This document shows, in pieces, positions 33,847 to 42,293 of a DNA stretch of 64,000 nucleotides. Made by a program: the position numbers and the translations under genes. The stretch's first letter is position 1. Every line of letters starts with the position of its first letter. This DNA is from Actinomycetota bacterium (GTDB taxonomy: Bacteria > Actinomycetota > Coriobacteriia > Anaerosomatales > Anaerosomataceae), in contig RCMX01000007.1 in the NCBI GenBank assembly GCA_004348925.1, positions 35,347 to 99,346 on the forward strand, given 5' to 3'. Below the pieces are notes generated by a model. That model did not search any database. It worked only from the letters and a program-made list of their open reading frames with translations, and was not told the origin of the DNA.

Positions 33847-35667
33847 GTGGAGCTTGCACACGATCGGTCCAGTGGTAGGGAGGCGCAGACCGAATCACTT
33901 CGGGAACCGCTCATCTCACATCGAAAGGACACGTGCCGCGAGTGCTGGGGGTGTGTCCGCTACTGCCCTGTGAAGGCTATCCGGGTGGTCGACGGTCGCT
34001 CGGAGGTGATACAGGAGAAGTGCGTCTCGTGCGGCCTGTGCGTCAACGAGTGCGGCGCGCGCGGTCACGTGGTGCGCGACGATACCCCGGTCGTTCTCGA
34101 CTTGCTCCGCAGCGGCAGACCGGTCATCGCGCTTCTGGCCACCGAGTTCATCGCCGCGCTGCACCCCATGACGGTGCCGCAGATCGAGCGGGCGCTTGCG
34201 GTCCTCGGCTTCTACTCCGTCGAGACCACGCTTCTTGGCGAGGAGATGGTCGCGCAGGAGTACGAGCGACTCCATGCTCGCGAGGACGCGCTCTTCGTGA
34301 TGCGGTCGACGTGTCCGGTCGTCGTCGACTTCGTGCGCAAGTACTATCCGGCCCTCACCGGGGCGCTCGCTCCAGTCGTCCCCTCATACATCGCGCAGGC
34401 CCGGCTCGTGCGTGAGCTGTACGCGGGCGATGTCGCTGTGGTGTACGTCAGCCCCTGCTATGCGCGCAAGGACGAGATATTCGATCCCGAGTTCGGCGGC
34501 GTCGTGGATGCAGCGATCGACTTCAACGAACTGAAGATCCTGCTTGCCCAGGCCGAGCAACGCCCCGCCCGCGGCCGGAACACGGAGCCCGGACCGCGCA
34601 GGCCGGCGATACTCAAGGAGATCTCGCTCACCGATGGTTTTCCGCGTCAGACGCTCGTGTCGAGAGACATGACGAACCAGCAGGTGCACGTGGTTCGCGG
34701 ACTGGCAGCTCTCGAGCGGCTGCTGGAGGCGATGAGTTCCGGTGAGACCGCTCCCGCGATCGTGGACATGCTCAACTGCGAAGGGTGCATCGACGGGCCC
34801 GCAGTGAGTCCCGGCCTCTCGCTCTTCTCGAAGCGCAACATCGAAGCCGCCGCGCGGGAGATGCCCGGAACCACCCGGGTCAGCACCCGCTCGCTTCTCG
34901 GCGTATTGCCCGGCGTCGCGCTGGTTCGGTCGTTCTCGGCCGATCCGGTCCGTATCCCGCGGCCCGGCGAGTCGCAGATCGACGAGGCGCTTGCCGAGGG
35001 CGGGTTCGACTCGCGCGCAAGCGTGCTCGATTGCGGCGCGTGCGGCTACCCCACCTGCGTGGAGCACGCCACGGCGATACTGCGCGGGGACTCCAGCTGG
35101 ACGATGTGCTTCCCTCTGCAGCGCGAGAAGCTCGCGACCGTCGAGGAGACCCTTGAGGCGACGCGGACCCTCGATCAGCTCACCGGCCTGTGGAACCGCC
35201 GCGCCTTCGCGGATCGGCTTCAGCTCGAGGTGGCGCGCCATCGTCGGTACAAAGCGCCGCTCTCGCTCGTACTGCTCGATGTCGATGCGCCCGGCGCGGC
35301 GACCGAGGTGCCGGGCGAGCACGCTGGCGATCGGGTCCTCGTGGCGGTGGGCGGGGTCCTCGCGGGGCAGCTCCGTTCGACGGACATGGCCGCGCGCCTC
35401 GTCGGCGATCGATTCGCTGTGCTGTTGCCGGGCGTTGGCAAGACCGCCGCGTTCGCCGTCGCCGAGAAGATCCGTTCGGCGATTCGGGAAGCCGACCTTG
35501 CCATTGCCGAAGGGTATACAGAAGGTGGCGCGTTGAGCGTCTCGGCAGGTGTCGCCACCGCGACCGAAACGCTCTCGGATCCGATGGACCTGCTGGAGGC
35601 GGCCGACGTCGCGCTCCGGGAGGCGATGCTTGCCGGGAAGGACCAGGTGCGGCTGGCTCCCGGCTAG
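33847..35667 (+). CDS. [FeFe]-hydrogenase-like iron-sulfur sensor fused to a degenerate GGDEF domain
   Basis: 606 residues from GTG 33847, 11 nt after queT. Order: two [4Fe-4S] motifs (CRECWGCVRYCP at 30-41, CVSCGLCVNEC at 59-69); an [FeFe]-hydrogenase large-subunit region; a CGACGYPTC iron-sulfur motif (396-404); a GGDEF-like domain (about 443-605) starting DQLTGLWNRR. H-cluster-type cysteines are C156 (STCP), C204 (SPCYARKDE), and C311/C314 (NCEGCIDGP). The proton-shuttle Cys before C156 is Thr, and the last motif is CxxC rather than CxxxC, as in sensory-type relatives rather than catalysts. The GGDEF signature is VGDRF (519-523), so diguanylate cyclase activity is doubtful. No maturases HydEFG are in the window. 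Confidence 0.8.
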   Translation: MELAHDRSSGREAQTESLREPLISHRKDTCRECWGCVRYCPVKAIRVVDGRSEVIQEKCVSCGLCVNECGARGHVVRDDTPVVLDLLRSGRPVIALLATEFIAALHPMTVPQIERALAVLGFYSVETTLLGEEMVAQEYERLHAREDALFVMRSTCPVVVDFVRKYYPALTGALAPVVPSYIAQARLVRELYAGDVAVVYVSPCYARKDEIFDPEFGGVVDAAIDFNELKILLAQAEQRPARGRNTEPGPRRPAILKEISLTDGFPRQTLVSRDMTNQQVHVVRGLAALERLLEAMSSGETAPAIVDMLNCEGCIDGPAVSPGLSLFSKRNIEAAAREMPGTTRVSTRSLLGVLPGVALVRSFSADPVRIPRPGESQIDEALAEGGFDSRASVLDCGACGYPTCVEHATAILRGDSSWTMCFPLQREKLATVEETLEATRTLDQLTGLWNRRAFADRLQLEVARHRRYKAPLSLVLLDVDAPGAATEVPGEHAGDRVLVAVGGVLAGQLRSTDMAARLVGDRFAVLLPGVGKTAAFAVAEKIRSAIREADLAIAEGYTEGGALSVSAGVATATETLSDPMDLLEAADVALREAMLAGKDQVRLAPG

Positions 35668-35676
35668 GGAGGCGGC

Positions 35677-36687
35677 ATGCGCGAAGGGCTGCTGTGGGAG
35701 GTCGAGGGCGAGCGGGTGCACTGCCTTCTGTGCCCCCACGACTGCCGCATCGCACCGGGCCACACCGGGGTCTGCGGCGTGCGGGAGGCCCGCGACGGCG
35801 CGCTCGTACCGCTCACCTACGGGTTGGTCTCCTCGGCTGCCGTCGATCCCATCGAGAAGAAGCCTGTGTTCCACTTCCGGCCGGGCACCAAGGCGTTCTC
35901 GCTCGGCAGCGTCGGTTGCACCATGCGCTGCTCACACTGCCAGAACTGGCAGATCAGCCGCGCGACTCCCGATGACGGTGGCCTGCGCATGCTCATGCCC
36001 GAGGAGGCCGTGCGACTGGCCGGGCAATACGGCTGCGAGGGCATCGCGTTCACCTACAACGAGCCCGTCGTCTGGATCGAGTATGTCCTGGACACCGCCC
36101 GCCTGGCGAAGGACGCCGGGCTGTACACGGTGATGGTCACCAACGGCTACATCACCCGGGCGGGCCTCGACACGATCGGCGAGGTCATCGACGTCTGGCG
36201 CGTGGACGTCAAGGCGTTCGACGATCGCGCGTACCGTTCGCTCTGCAAGGTCCGCTCGGTCCAGCCGGTGCTCGAGATGGCGGCACGCGCCAAGAAGACG
36301 TGGCAGATGCACGTGGAGGTCGTCACCAACGTCATCCCTACCATCAACGATGATGAAGCGTCCCTTCGCGGCATCGCCGCCTGGATCGCCAGCGACCTTG
36401 GGCCCGACACACCGTGGCATATCACGCGGTTCTTCCCCTACGTCGAACTCGCGCACCTTCCACCGACGCCTATCAGCACGCTCAAGCGCGCGGTCGAGAT
36501 CGGCGCCGAGGAGGGACTGCACTTCGTCTTCCTCGGCAATGTGAGCGACCCCGGCGGCGAGGACACACGCTGCCCGTCATGCGGTGTCACGGCGGTTGCG
36601 CGTGACGGGTACCTGATCGCCGGGATGAACCTCGATGATGACGGCGGCTGCGCCGACTGCGGCCGGCCGCTCGGAATCCACGTATGA
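35677..36687 (+). CDS. amrS: AmrS-type (AmmeMemoRadiSam) radical SAM enzyme
   Basis: 336-residue cytoplasmic radical SAM protein. The [4Fe-4S]-SAM cysteines are C81, C85 and C88 (GCTMRCSHC). An N-terminal CLLCPHDCRI...GVCGVRE pattern (about 16-35) and a C-terminal zinc-like CPSC...CADC pair are those of AmrS/PflA-like activases in the AmmeMemoRadiSam system. The reaction is unknown; partner Memo and AMMECR1 genes are not nearby. It starts 9 nt after the iron-sulfur/GGDEF gene, and its stop overlaps the next start as ATGA. Confidence 0.88.
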   Translation: MREGLLWEVEGERVHCLLCPHDCRIAPGHTGVCGVREARDGALVPLTYGLVSSAAVDPIEKKPVFHFRPGTKAFSLGSVGCTMRCSHCQNWQISRATPDDGGLRMLMPEEAVRLAGQYGCEGIAFTYNEPVVWIEYVLDTARLAKDAGLYTVMVTNGYITRAGLDTIGEVIDVWRVDVKAFDDRAYRSLCKVRSVQPVLEMAARAKKTWQMHVEVVTNVIPTINDDEASLRGIAAWIASDLGPDTPWHITRFFPYVELAHLPPTPISTLKRAVEIGAEEGLHFVFLGNVSDPGGEDTRCPSCGVTAVARDGYLIAGMNLDDDGGCADCGRPLGIHV

Positions 36688-37307
36688 CCGGCGAGGAGAT
36701 GCGTCCGGCGCTGCTCTTCTTCGACTACGCTTGACCGTTCTGCTACGTCGACCGGTTCCGGTACGCGCGTCTTTCCGAGGAGTTCTCGCTCCCGATCATG
36801 CCCGTTCCGTTCGAGCTCCGGCCCGATATGCCCGAAGCGGGTCTCTCGGCTTCGGAGAACGGGCTTGGGCACTCCGAACATGTGGAGCAGCATCTTCTCA
36901 AGGACGCCGCTGAGTCGGGCCATCCGATGGTGCTGCCCGATCATGTGCCGAAGACGCATCTCGCGATGGCGATGGCCGAGCTCGCGAGGGACAAGGGAAC
37001 CGAGGTCTACGACGCCGTTCACGACGCGATCTTCTCGGCGCACTACGGCGAGGGGCGAGATATCGGCTCGAAGTCTGTGCTGCTGGCTGTCGCCGAGGCA
37101 CACGGGCTCGACGCCGCAGAGGTAGAGGCGGCGTGGGATGACGGCGCCTATGACGAGCGCTTGCACGTGTTCGCCCGGCTCGCGCTGTCGCTCGGAGTGG
37201 GGACCACGCCAAGCGCGTTGTTGTGCAACAGGCTCATCGTCGGAACAAGGCCCTACGGTGTTCTGCGTCAGGTCATGCGGGACTGTGCGCGAGAGCCTGG
37301 CAGCTGA
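36684..37307 (+). CDS. DsbA/FrnE-like thiol oxidoreductase, predicted selenoprotein (UGA = Sec17)
   Basis: 207 codons with one in-frame TGA at 36732-36734 (codon 17). Reading it as selenocysteine gives FFDYA-U-PFCYVDRF, that is UxxC exactly where DsbA/FrnE proteins have the CxxC redox pair. The frame continues without interruption through the helical insertion to the thioredoxin-fold end with the cis-proline loop (VGTTPSALLCN, about 176-186). Translation is coupled to amrS through ATGA. A hairpin with apical G 20 nt after the UGA fits bacterial SECIS rules. No signal peptide is seen, so it acts in the cytoplasm. If UGA were a stop, only residues from ATG 36798 would be made, lacking the active site. 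Sec machinery is not in the window. Confidence 0.8.
36732..36765 (+). promoter_or_regulatory. Putative bacterial SECIS element after the UGA codon
   Basis: After the UGA (36732-36734), CGT (36746-36748) and ACCG (36751-36754) pair with CGGTACG (36759-36765), leaving a two-base bulge on the 5' side. The apical loop is GTTC (36755-36758), whose first base is G. Twenty bases separate the UGA from the loop, inside the 16-37 range known for bSECIS elements bound by SelB. Confidence 0.6.
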
Positions 37308-37333
37308 AAGGCGCGTTCCGACCGCCGTCGCGG

Positions 37334-37339
37334 TATCAT
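37334..37339 (+). promoter_or_regulatory. Possible -10 (TATCAT) before the glycosyltransferase gene
   Basis: TATCAT lies 60 nt before the GTG start, in the only gap between the selenoprotein array and the next group. No -35 was found. Confidence 0.3.
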
Positions 37340-37398
37340 TGGCGGTGTGCGTTCTCGTGGCGTCGCGTTCAACGCTTGCAGAATAGAAGGAGCCCCTC

Positions 37399-38640
37399 GT
37401 GGAACCGTGCGTCGTCATACCGACCTTCTGGACCCGTAGGCGGGTGCGCGGCACCGATCGCGGCCCGTTCGTCTACGACCACCCCACACCCATCGACACC
37501 GATGGCACCCTGCCCGACTGCCTTCGTTCGCTCGAGTCGGTTCGCGGTCTCGGCAAGGTGATCGTCATCGTTGCGGCGTCGGACAGCTCCATCGAGCACG
37601 AGGCCGAGGACCGCGTGCGGGGCATCCTCGACGACTTCCCGGGCATCGATTCGCTTGTCGTCGGCCCCGCCGAGATGGGCTCGCTGCACCGGCGCATGGA
37701 GCAGCTCGAGTTCGCGGACGTGCTTCCTGCCGTCGGGCTTGCGAGCTACGGCGCCGTCCGCAATGTCGGACTGGCTGTTGCGGCCATCCTCGGCTGCGAT
37801 CTGGCCGTGTTCGTCGATGACGACCAGGTGATCACCGACCCGCGCTTCCTTGAGATCGCTGCCGAAGGCATCGGCGAGTCGACGGCCGGCGGCAAGGTCA
37901 TCCTTGCCAAGAGCGGCTACTACACCGACGAAGAGGGTCGCTATCAGGTCGTCGGCGCCGCGCCGTGGTTCGACATGTTCTGGCGGCAGGACGACGCTTA
38001 CAACGAGGCGCTCGGCGTGGTCGCAGCACCGCCGCGCATCCGTCCCAGCGCAGTCGCATTCGGCGGCTGCCTCGCGATTCATCGCGACATGTTCATGAAC
38101 GTCTCGTTCGACCCGTGGGTCGTGCGTGGCGAAGACATCGACTATGTCATCAATGCCCGCATGCATGGCGGCGATGTGTTCCTCGACGGCGAATGGTCCG
38201 TCATCCATCGCCCACCCGCATTGCCGAGCGAGGCGCGGGCGTTCCGCCAGGACGTGTTCCGCTTCATCTACGAACACCGCAAGCTGGAGTTCTCGAAGTC
38301 ACAGGTCGACCTGCGTCAGGTCACCCCGGATTCCCTCACGCCGTATCCCGGCCGGTTCGTCGACGCTTCAATCGGCTGGCGTGCGCGGGCGACTGCCATC
38401 ATGCGCGCTCTCTCGGGCAAGGAGCGAGGCGAGTATCTCGGCATCGCCAGGACCGCGGTCGCCAGGGCATCGTCGTTCGCGCGCGACAACTGCGAGCGGT
38501 ACTTCGTCTTCCAGCGCCGATGGCCGCTGCTCATGGACAGGCTGTGGGAGGACATCGCGCTCAAGCCGCTCCTCACGGGTGAACGCAGGGTCGACCGCAG
38601 CGCCATCACCGGGCGGTTCCCGGTGATCCGGACGGACTGA
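37399..38640 (+). CDS. Family 2-like glycosyltransferase
   Basis: 413 residues. The N-terminal Rossmann-like GT-A fold begins PCVVIPTFW; acidic metal/nucleotide-sugar residues are in LAVFVDDDQVITD (about 134-146) and a later RGEDIDYVINAR (ED-type catalytic region, about 241-252). There is no transmembrane segment. The C-terminal third is helical and unclassified. Donor and acceptor are unknown; a polysaccharide or glycolipid role is possible. GTG start with AAGGAG upstream. The stop overlaps the next gene start (TGATG). Confidence 0.75.
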   Translation: MEPCVVIPTFWTRRRVRGTDRGPFVYDHPTPIDTDGTLPDCLRSLESVRGLGKVIVIVAASDSSIEHEAEDRVRGILDDFPGIDSLVVGPAEMGSLHRRMEQLEFADVLPAVGLASYGAVRNVGLAVAAILGCDLAVFVDDDQVITDPRFLEIAAEGIGESTAGGKVILAKSGYYTDEEGRYQVVGAAPWFDMFWRQDDAYNEALGVVAAPPRIRPSAVAFGGCLAIHRDMFMNVSFDPWVVRGEDIDYVINARMHGGDVFLDGEWSVIHRPPALPSEARAFRQDVFRFIYEHRKLEFSKSQVDLRQVTPDSLTPYPGRFVDASIGWRARATAIMRALSGKERGEYLGIARTAVARASSFARDNCERYFVFQRRWPLLMDRLWEDIALKPLLTGERRVDRSAITGRFPVIRTD

Positions 38641-39440
38641 TGGGCGCGGGACAGTCACTGCTCGCCATCGCCATAGGGTTCGCCTCAAGCGTGCTCTCGG
38701 GACTCTTCGGAATCGGCGGTGGCATTGTGACGACGCCCGCTATCCGTCTCCTCCTTGGCCGAGACGCGCTCATCGCGGTCGGCACACCGTTGCCGGTCAT
38801 CTTGCCGACAGCCGTTGCGGGCGCGATCTCGTATCACCGCCGCGGTCTCATGGACCTGCGGTCCGGCCTCGTCATCGGTGCGTGGGGATCGATCGCGTCT
38901 ATCATCGGCGCGCTAGTCACGCGCTTTGTCGGCGGCACGTTCATCATGTACGTGACTGCCGGGCTGATCGCCTACATGTCTCTGGATATGGTGCAGTTGG
39001 CGTTGCGCAAGACGCCTGCGGCGACGCCCGACCTCGTGGCGCTGCCGGCCGAGCCACGCAAACAGGTGCACCATCGCTGGTGGGGACTCGCACTGCTCGG
39101 CCTGGCGACGGGCCTCTACTCCGGGTTCCTCGGCCTCGGTGGCGGCTTCATCGTTGTCCCTGCGCTTGTGCGGTGGTTCGGGTTCGAGATCAAGCCGGCG
39201 ATCGGCACCTCGCTTGTCGTCGTCGCGCTGCTTTCGATTCCCGGCAGCATCACGCACACGTTGCTCGGGCACGTCGACCTCGGCCTGGCGGCACTGCTCG
39301 CGCTGGGCGTCGTTCCCGGAGCGCTCATCGGCGCGAAGATCACCGCTGTCGCGGGTGAGCGTTCGGTCAAGCTGGCGTTCGCCTGCCTGCTGCTGCTCGT
39401 GGGCGCATCCCTCGCACTCGCCGAGGCGGGCGTGCTGTGA
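38640..39440 (+). CDS. TauE/SafE-family (TSUP) membrane transporter
   Basis: 266 residues with about eight transmembrane helices in two repeats. Each repeat starts with a glycine-rich motif, GLFGIGGGIVTTPAI and GFLGLGGGFIVVPALV, and has a long cytoplasmic-side loop between them (TPAATPDLVALPAEPRK). Members export sulfite, sulfoacetate or related organosulfur anions; the substrate here is not known. It overlaps the glycosyltransferase stop by one base and the GNAT gene by four. Confidence 0.87.
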   Translation: MGAGQSLLAIAIGFASSVLSGLFGIGGGIVTTPAIRLLLGRDALIAVGTPLPVILPTAVAGAISYHRRGLMDLRSGLVIGAWGSIASIIGALVTRFVGGTFIMYVTAGLIAYMSLDMVQLALRKTPAATPDLVALPAEPRKQVHHRWWGLALLGLATGLYSGFLGLGGGFIVVPALVRWFGFEIKPAIGTSLVVVALLSIPGSITHTLLGHVDLGLAALLALGVVPGALIGAKITAVAGERSVKLAFACLLLLVGASLALAEAGVL

Positions 39441-40261
39441 GCCGCTCGCATGCGATGCGCACCGCCGATGAGGCGGAGCTTGGGGTCGTCTGGGCGGCGG
39501 TCCGTGCTGATCACCTCTTCGGGAGCCGGGAGGAGTTCGAGGCGGCGTGGCGCGAAGCCCCATGGCGCGTCCAGGTGAGCGAGGCGGGCGATGCAGCCGT
39601 ACTCGACCGATGGCGCGAGCACTCGGGGCTGCTGGCGATACAGGGCCTCTGGTGCGCCGAGCGGACCATGCCCGCGATCGTCCGCGACCTCGTGTCGCTG
39701 GCCCGCAGCCAGGGCTTCGACGGGGTCTTGAGCCCGCTCGTGCCCGAGCGCCTCGTCGAGCCCTACCGCGAGGCTGGAATGGCTGTCATCCACCGCGGAA
39801 TCACCATGCGGCTCGAGCGGCCATCGTCGCATGCACCTGAACCCTCCGTTGCGGCGCAGCTGCGCATCGCGGGCCCGGCGGATGAGGCCGCAATCGAGGC
39901 GATCGACCACGCCTGTTTCGACGAGTTCTGGCGGTTCGACAGGAGAATGCTCGTCCGCTATCTCGCGGACCAGCGTGCCGTCCTGGCCACCCGGCACGGC
40001 GCGCCCATCGGCTATACTCTTTGCACCGTGAGCAACGGCGACGGCATGCTCGGCCGCCTTGCGGTGCTTCCTGCAGAGCGAGGACGTGGCGTCGGCGCCC
40101 TGCTGTTGAGTGACGCCGTGGCGTATATGGCACGGGCGGGTGCCCGGGTCGTGACGCTGTACACACAGGAGGAGAACGTGCCCTCACGAGCGCTCTACGC
40201 CAGGGGCGGGTTCCGGGAGCTTCCGGGAACCTCGTGCTTCCTTGTAGCGGCGGTGCACTGA
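39437..40261 (+). CDS. GNAT-family acetyltransferase with unclassified N-terminal half
   Basis: 274 residues. The C-terminal half (about 138-270) is a GNAT domain: LRIAGPADEAAIEAIDHACF, then the acetyl-CoA loop LPAERGRGVGALLL and the VPSRALYARGGFRE end. The N-terminal half (about 1-130) looks like a weaker second GNAT-like module (LAIQGLWCAERTMPAIVRDLVSLARSQGFDGVLSPLV) and may be a degenerate tandem copy. The substrate is unknown. The GTG start overlaps the transporter stop; the stop overlaps the LytS-type kinase start. Confidence 0.78.
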   Translation: MSRSHAMRTADEAELGVVWAAVRADHLFGSREEFEAAWREAPWRVQVSEAGDAAVLDRWREHSGLLAIQGLWCAERTMPAIVRDLVSLARSQGFDGVLSPLVPERLVEPYREAGMAVIHRGITMRLERPSSHAPEPSVAAQLRIAGPADEAAIEAIDHACFDEFWRFDRRMLVRYLADQRAVLATRHGAPIGYTLCTVSNGDGMLGRLAVLPAERGRGVGALLLSDAVAYMARAGARVVTLYTQEENVPSRALYARGGFRELPGTSCFLVAAVH

Positions 40262-41589
40262 TGCCCGCCGCGGGCAGCGGTCGACCGTTCTCTAGTCGCC
40301 GAACGTGGGTCATCGACGTCGTCCTCATGTTCACGACGTTCGTCATCGGGATCGTAGCCGCAGGCGCGCTGATCATCGATGTGCCTCGGCCGGTGTTCAC
40401 CACCGTGGTCGTCGGGCTTGTGCTCGTGGCCACCGGCTCGGTCGTCGCCCGATTCGTGACACGGCCCGACCATCTGAAGGCGCTCCAGTCGCATCAGATC
40501 CTCGAGATCGCCGACAGAAGTCTCGTGTATCTGCGTCGCGGTCTCGATGACGAGACCGCGCAGGCGGTCTGTCGACTTGCGCTTGAGGAGACTGAGGCGG
40601 CTGCGGTGGCGATCACCGACACAGCGCAGGTACTCGGTTTCGCTGGCATAGGGGAGGACCACCATGAGGTCGGTGGCCCGATCCTCACGCGCGCGACACG
40701 GGAAGCCATCGAGACGAACGAGCACCGTATCCTGTCGACGCGCGAGGAGATCGGCTGCCCGCGCTCGGGCTGCCTGCTACGAGCGGCGATCGTGGTGCCA
40801 CTGCAGATCCGCAACGAGCCGGTCGGGACGCTCAAGTTCTACTACACGACGCCCCGCCTGCTCAACGAGACGCAGGTCACGATGGTAGAGGGACTTGCCC
40901 GCCTCCTCTCCACACAATTGGAGCTCTCGGAGCTTGAGCGGCAGACTGCGCTTGCCTGTCGTATGGAGCTCAAGGCGCTGCAGGCGCAGATCAACCCGCA
41001 CTTCCTGTTCAACACCATCAACACGATCGCGAGCCTGATTCGCACCGACCCACCCCGCGCGCGCGATCTGCTTCGAGAATTCGCGCGTTTCTACCGGCGT
41101 ACGCTCGAAGAGAACGAGGAGCTGGTGCCGCTCGAGCGAGAGCTTGAGTACGCCCGCAGCTACCTCGTGTTCGAGCACGCCCGCTTCGGCGACCGCGTCC
41201 AGGTCACCGAGGAGATCGACGCCGAGGCGATGCGCGTGCTCGTGCCTGCGTTCATCGTGCAGCCGCTCGTCGAGAACTGCGTGCAGCACGGCATGCGGGC
41301 TGACGAGCCGCTGCACATCTCGGTCAGCGCGCGCGTCGAGGAAGGTTCGTTGGTGCTTGCCGTGGCCGACGACGGCGTCGGCATCGCTCCGAGCGTTCTG
41401 CCGCGCATCCTGGAGGCTGGCTATGGCAAGGGGCTAGGCATAGCGCTCAAGAACGTGGACGATAGGTTGCGAGGACGTTTCAGCACAGGGAGCGGACTCA
41501 CCGTTGCGAGCGAAGAGGGTGTCGGCACCACCGTCACCGCGACGCTTGCACTGGCCGACACCCCAACCGGCGAGGGTGACGATGCTTAA
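40261..41589 (+). CDS. LytS-type sensor histidine kinase with GAF domain
   Basis: 442 residues. Two N-terminal transmembrane helices (about 16-39 and 44-68), a GAF-like domain (about 90-215, with cysteines in GCPRSGCLL), then the His_kinase domain with H247 in QAQINPHFLFNTINTI and a HATPase (ENCVQHGM; ADDGVGIAP). The ATG overlaps the GNAT stop. It overlaps the LytTR regulator gene by 8 bases, making a certain pair. The Cys-rich GAF could bind a cluster or haem, but that is only a possibility. Confidence 0.9.
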   Translation: MPAAGSGRPFSSRRTWVIDVVLMFTTFVIGIVAAGALIIDVPRPVFTTVVVGLVLVATGSVVARFVTRPDHLKALQSHQILEIADRSLVYLRRGLDDETAQAVCRLALEETEAAAVAITDTAQVLGFAGIGEDHHEVGGPILTRATREAIETNEHRILSTREEIGCPRSGCLLRAAIVVPLQIRNEPVGTLKFYYTTPRLLNETQVTMVEGLARLLSTQLELSELERQTALACRMELKALQAQINPHFLFNTINTIASLIRTDPPRARDLLREFARFYRRTLEENEELVPLERELEYARSYLVFEHARFGDRVQVTEEIDAEAMRVLVPAFIVQPLVENCVQHGMRADEPLHISVSARVEEGSLVLAVADDGVGIAPSVLPRILEAGYGKGLGIALKNVDDRLRGRFSTGSGLTVASEEGVGTTVTATLALADTPTGEGDDA

Positions 41590-42289
41590 GGCACTGGTAG
41601 TAGACGATGAGGCACCAGCCCGTTCGGAACTGCGCTTCCTCCTTGAGGAGGCTGGCGGTATCGAGGTGGTCGGCGAGGCCTCAAACGCGCCCGAGGCGCT
41701 ACAGCTCATCAAGGCGATCCCGTACGATGTGGTCTTCCTCGACATCGACATGCCGGGACTTTCGGGTATGCGACTGGCCGAGGTTCTCGGCACGCTCGAT
41801 CGTCAGCCGGCGATCATCTTCGTGACCGCCCACAGCGAGCATGCGGTGAAGGCGTTCGAGGTCGCCGCCACCGACTACCTCGTGAAGCCCGTCGAAGTCG
41901 ATCGTCTCCGCACGGCTATCGAGCGCCTGCGCCCGACAGAAGACGCGCCAGTCCGAATCGAACGGATCCCCGTGGAGAAGGGCGGCCGCAAGCTTCTGCT
42001 GCAGGTCGACGACATCTTCTACGTGATGGCGAAGGATGACTACTCCTACATCTACACATCCGAGGAGCGCTATCTGTCGACGATCTCGCTCGCACAACTT
42101 GAGAGCAAGCTCGAGCCGCAGGGGTTCTTCCGCGTGCATCGGCGTTTCGTCGTCAATCTCTCGCAGGTGAAGGAGATCGTGCCGATGTACGGTGGCACCA
42201 TGCTGCTCACGCTCAAGGACAAGGGCGCGTCGCAGGTGCCGGCGTCGAGGCGTCGCGTTCCGGCGCTCAAGCGGGCCCTGGGGCTGTAG
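41582..42289 (+). CDS. LytTR-family response regulator
   Basis: 235 residues: receiver domain with DDE near 9-11, phosphorylated D54 (VFLDIDMPG) and K in VKPV; then a LytTR DNA-binding domain (about 125-233) with DDIFYVMAKDDYSYIYT and FFRVHRRFVVNLSQV. It overlaps the LytS-type kinase gene. LytSR-type pairs often control transporters for pyruvate or similar carboxylates, and an ActP-like symporter lies 1.2 kb downstream; control of it is inferred. Confidence 0.93.
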   Translation: MLKALVVDDEAPARSELRFLLEEAGGIEVVGEASNAPEALQLIKAIPYDVVFLDIDMPGLSGMRLAEVLGTLDRQPAIIFVTAHSEHAVKAFEVAATDYLVKPVEVDRLRTAIERLRPTEDAPVRIERIPVEKGGRKLLLQVDDIFYVMAKDDYSYIYTSEERYLSTISLAQLESKLEPQGFFRVHRRFVVNLSQVKEIVPMYGGTMLLTLKDKGASQVPASRRRVPALKRALGL

Positions 42290-42293
42290 CGGC

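Noticed and set aside
36732..36734. Reading the TGA as an ordinary nonsense mutation (pseudogene)
   Set aside because: The codon coincides with the active-site cysteine position, the rest of the frame is intact and a SECIS-like hairpin follows. Kept as the alternative until the genome is checked for Sec genes.
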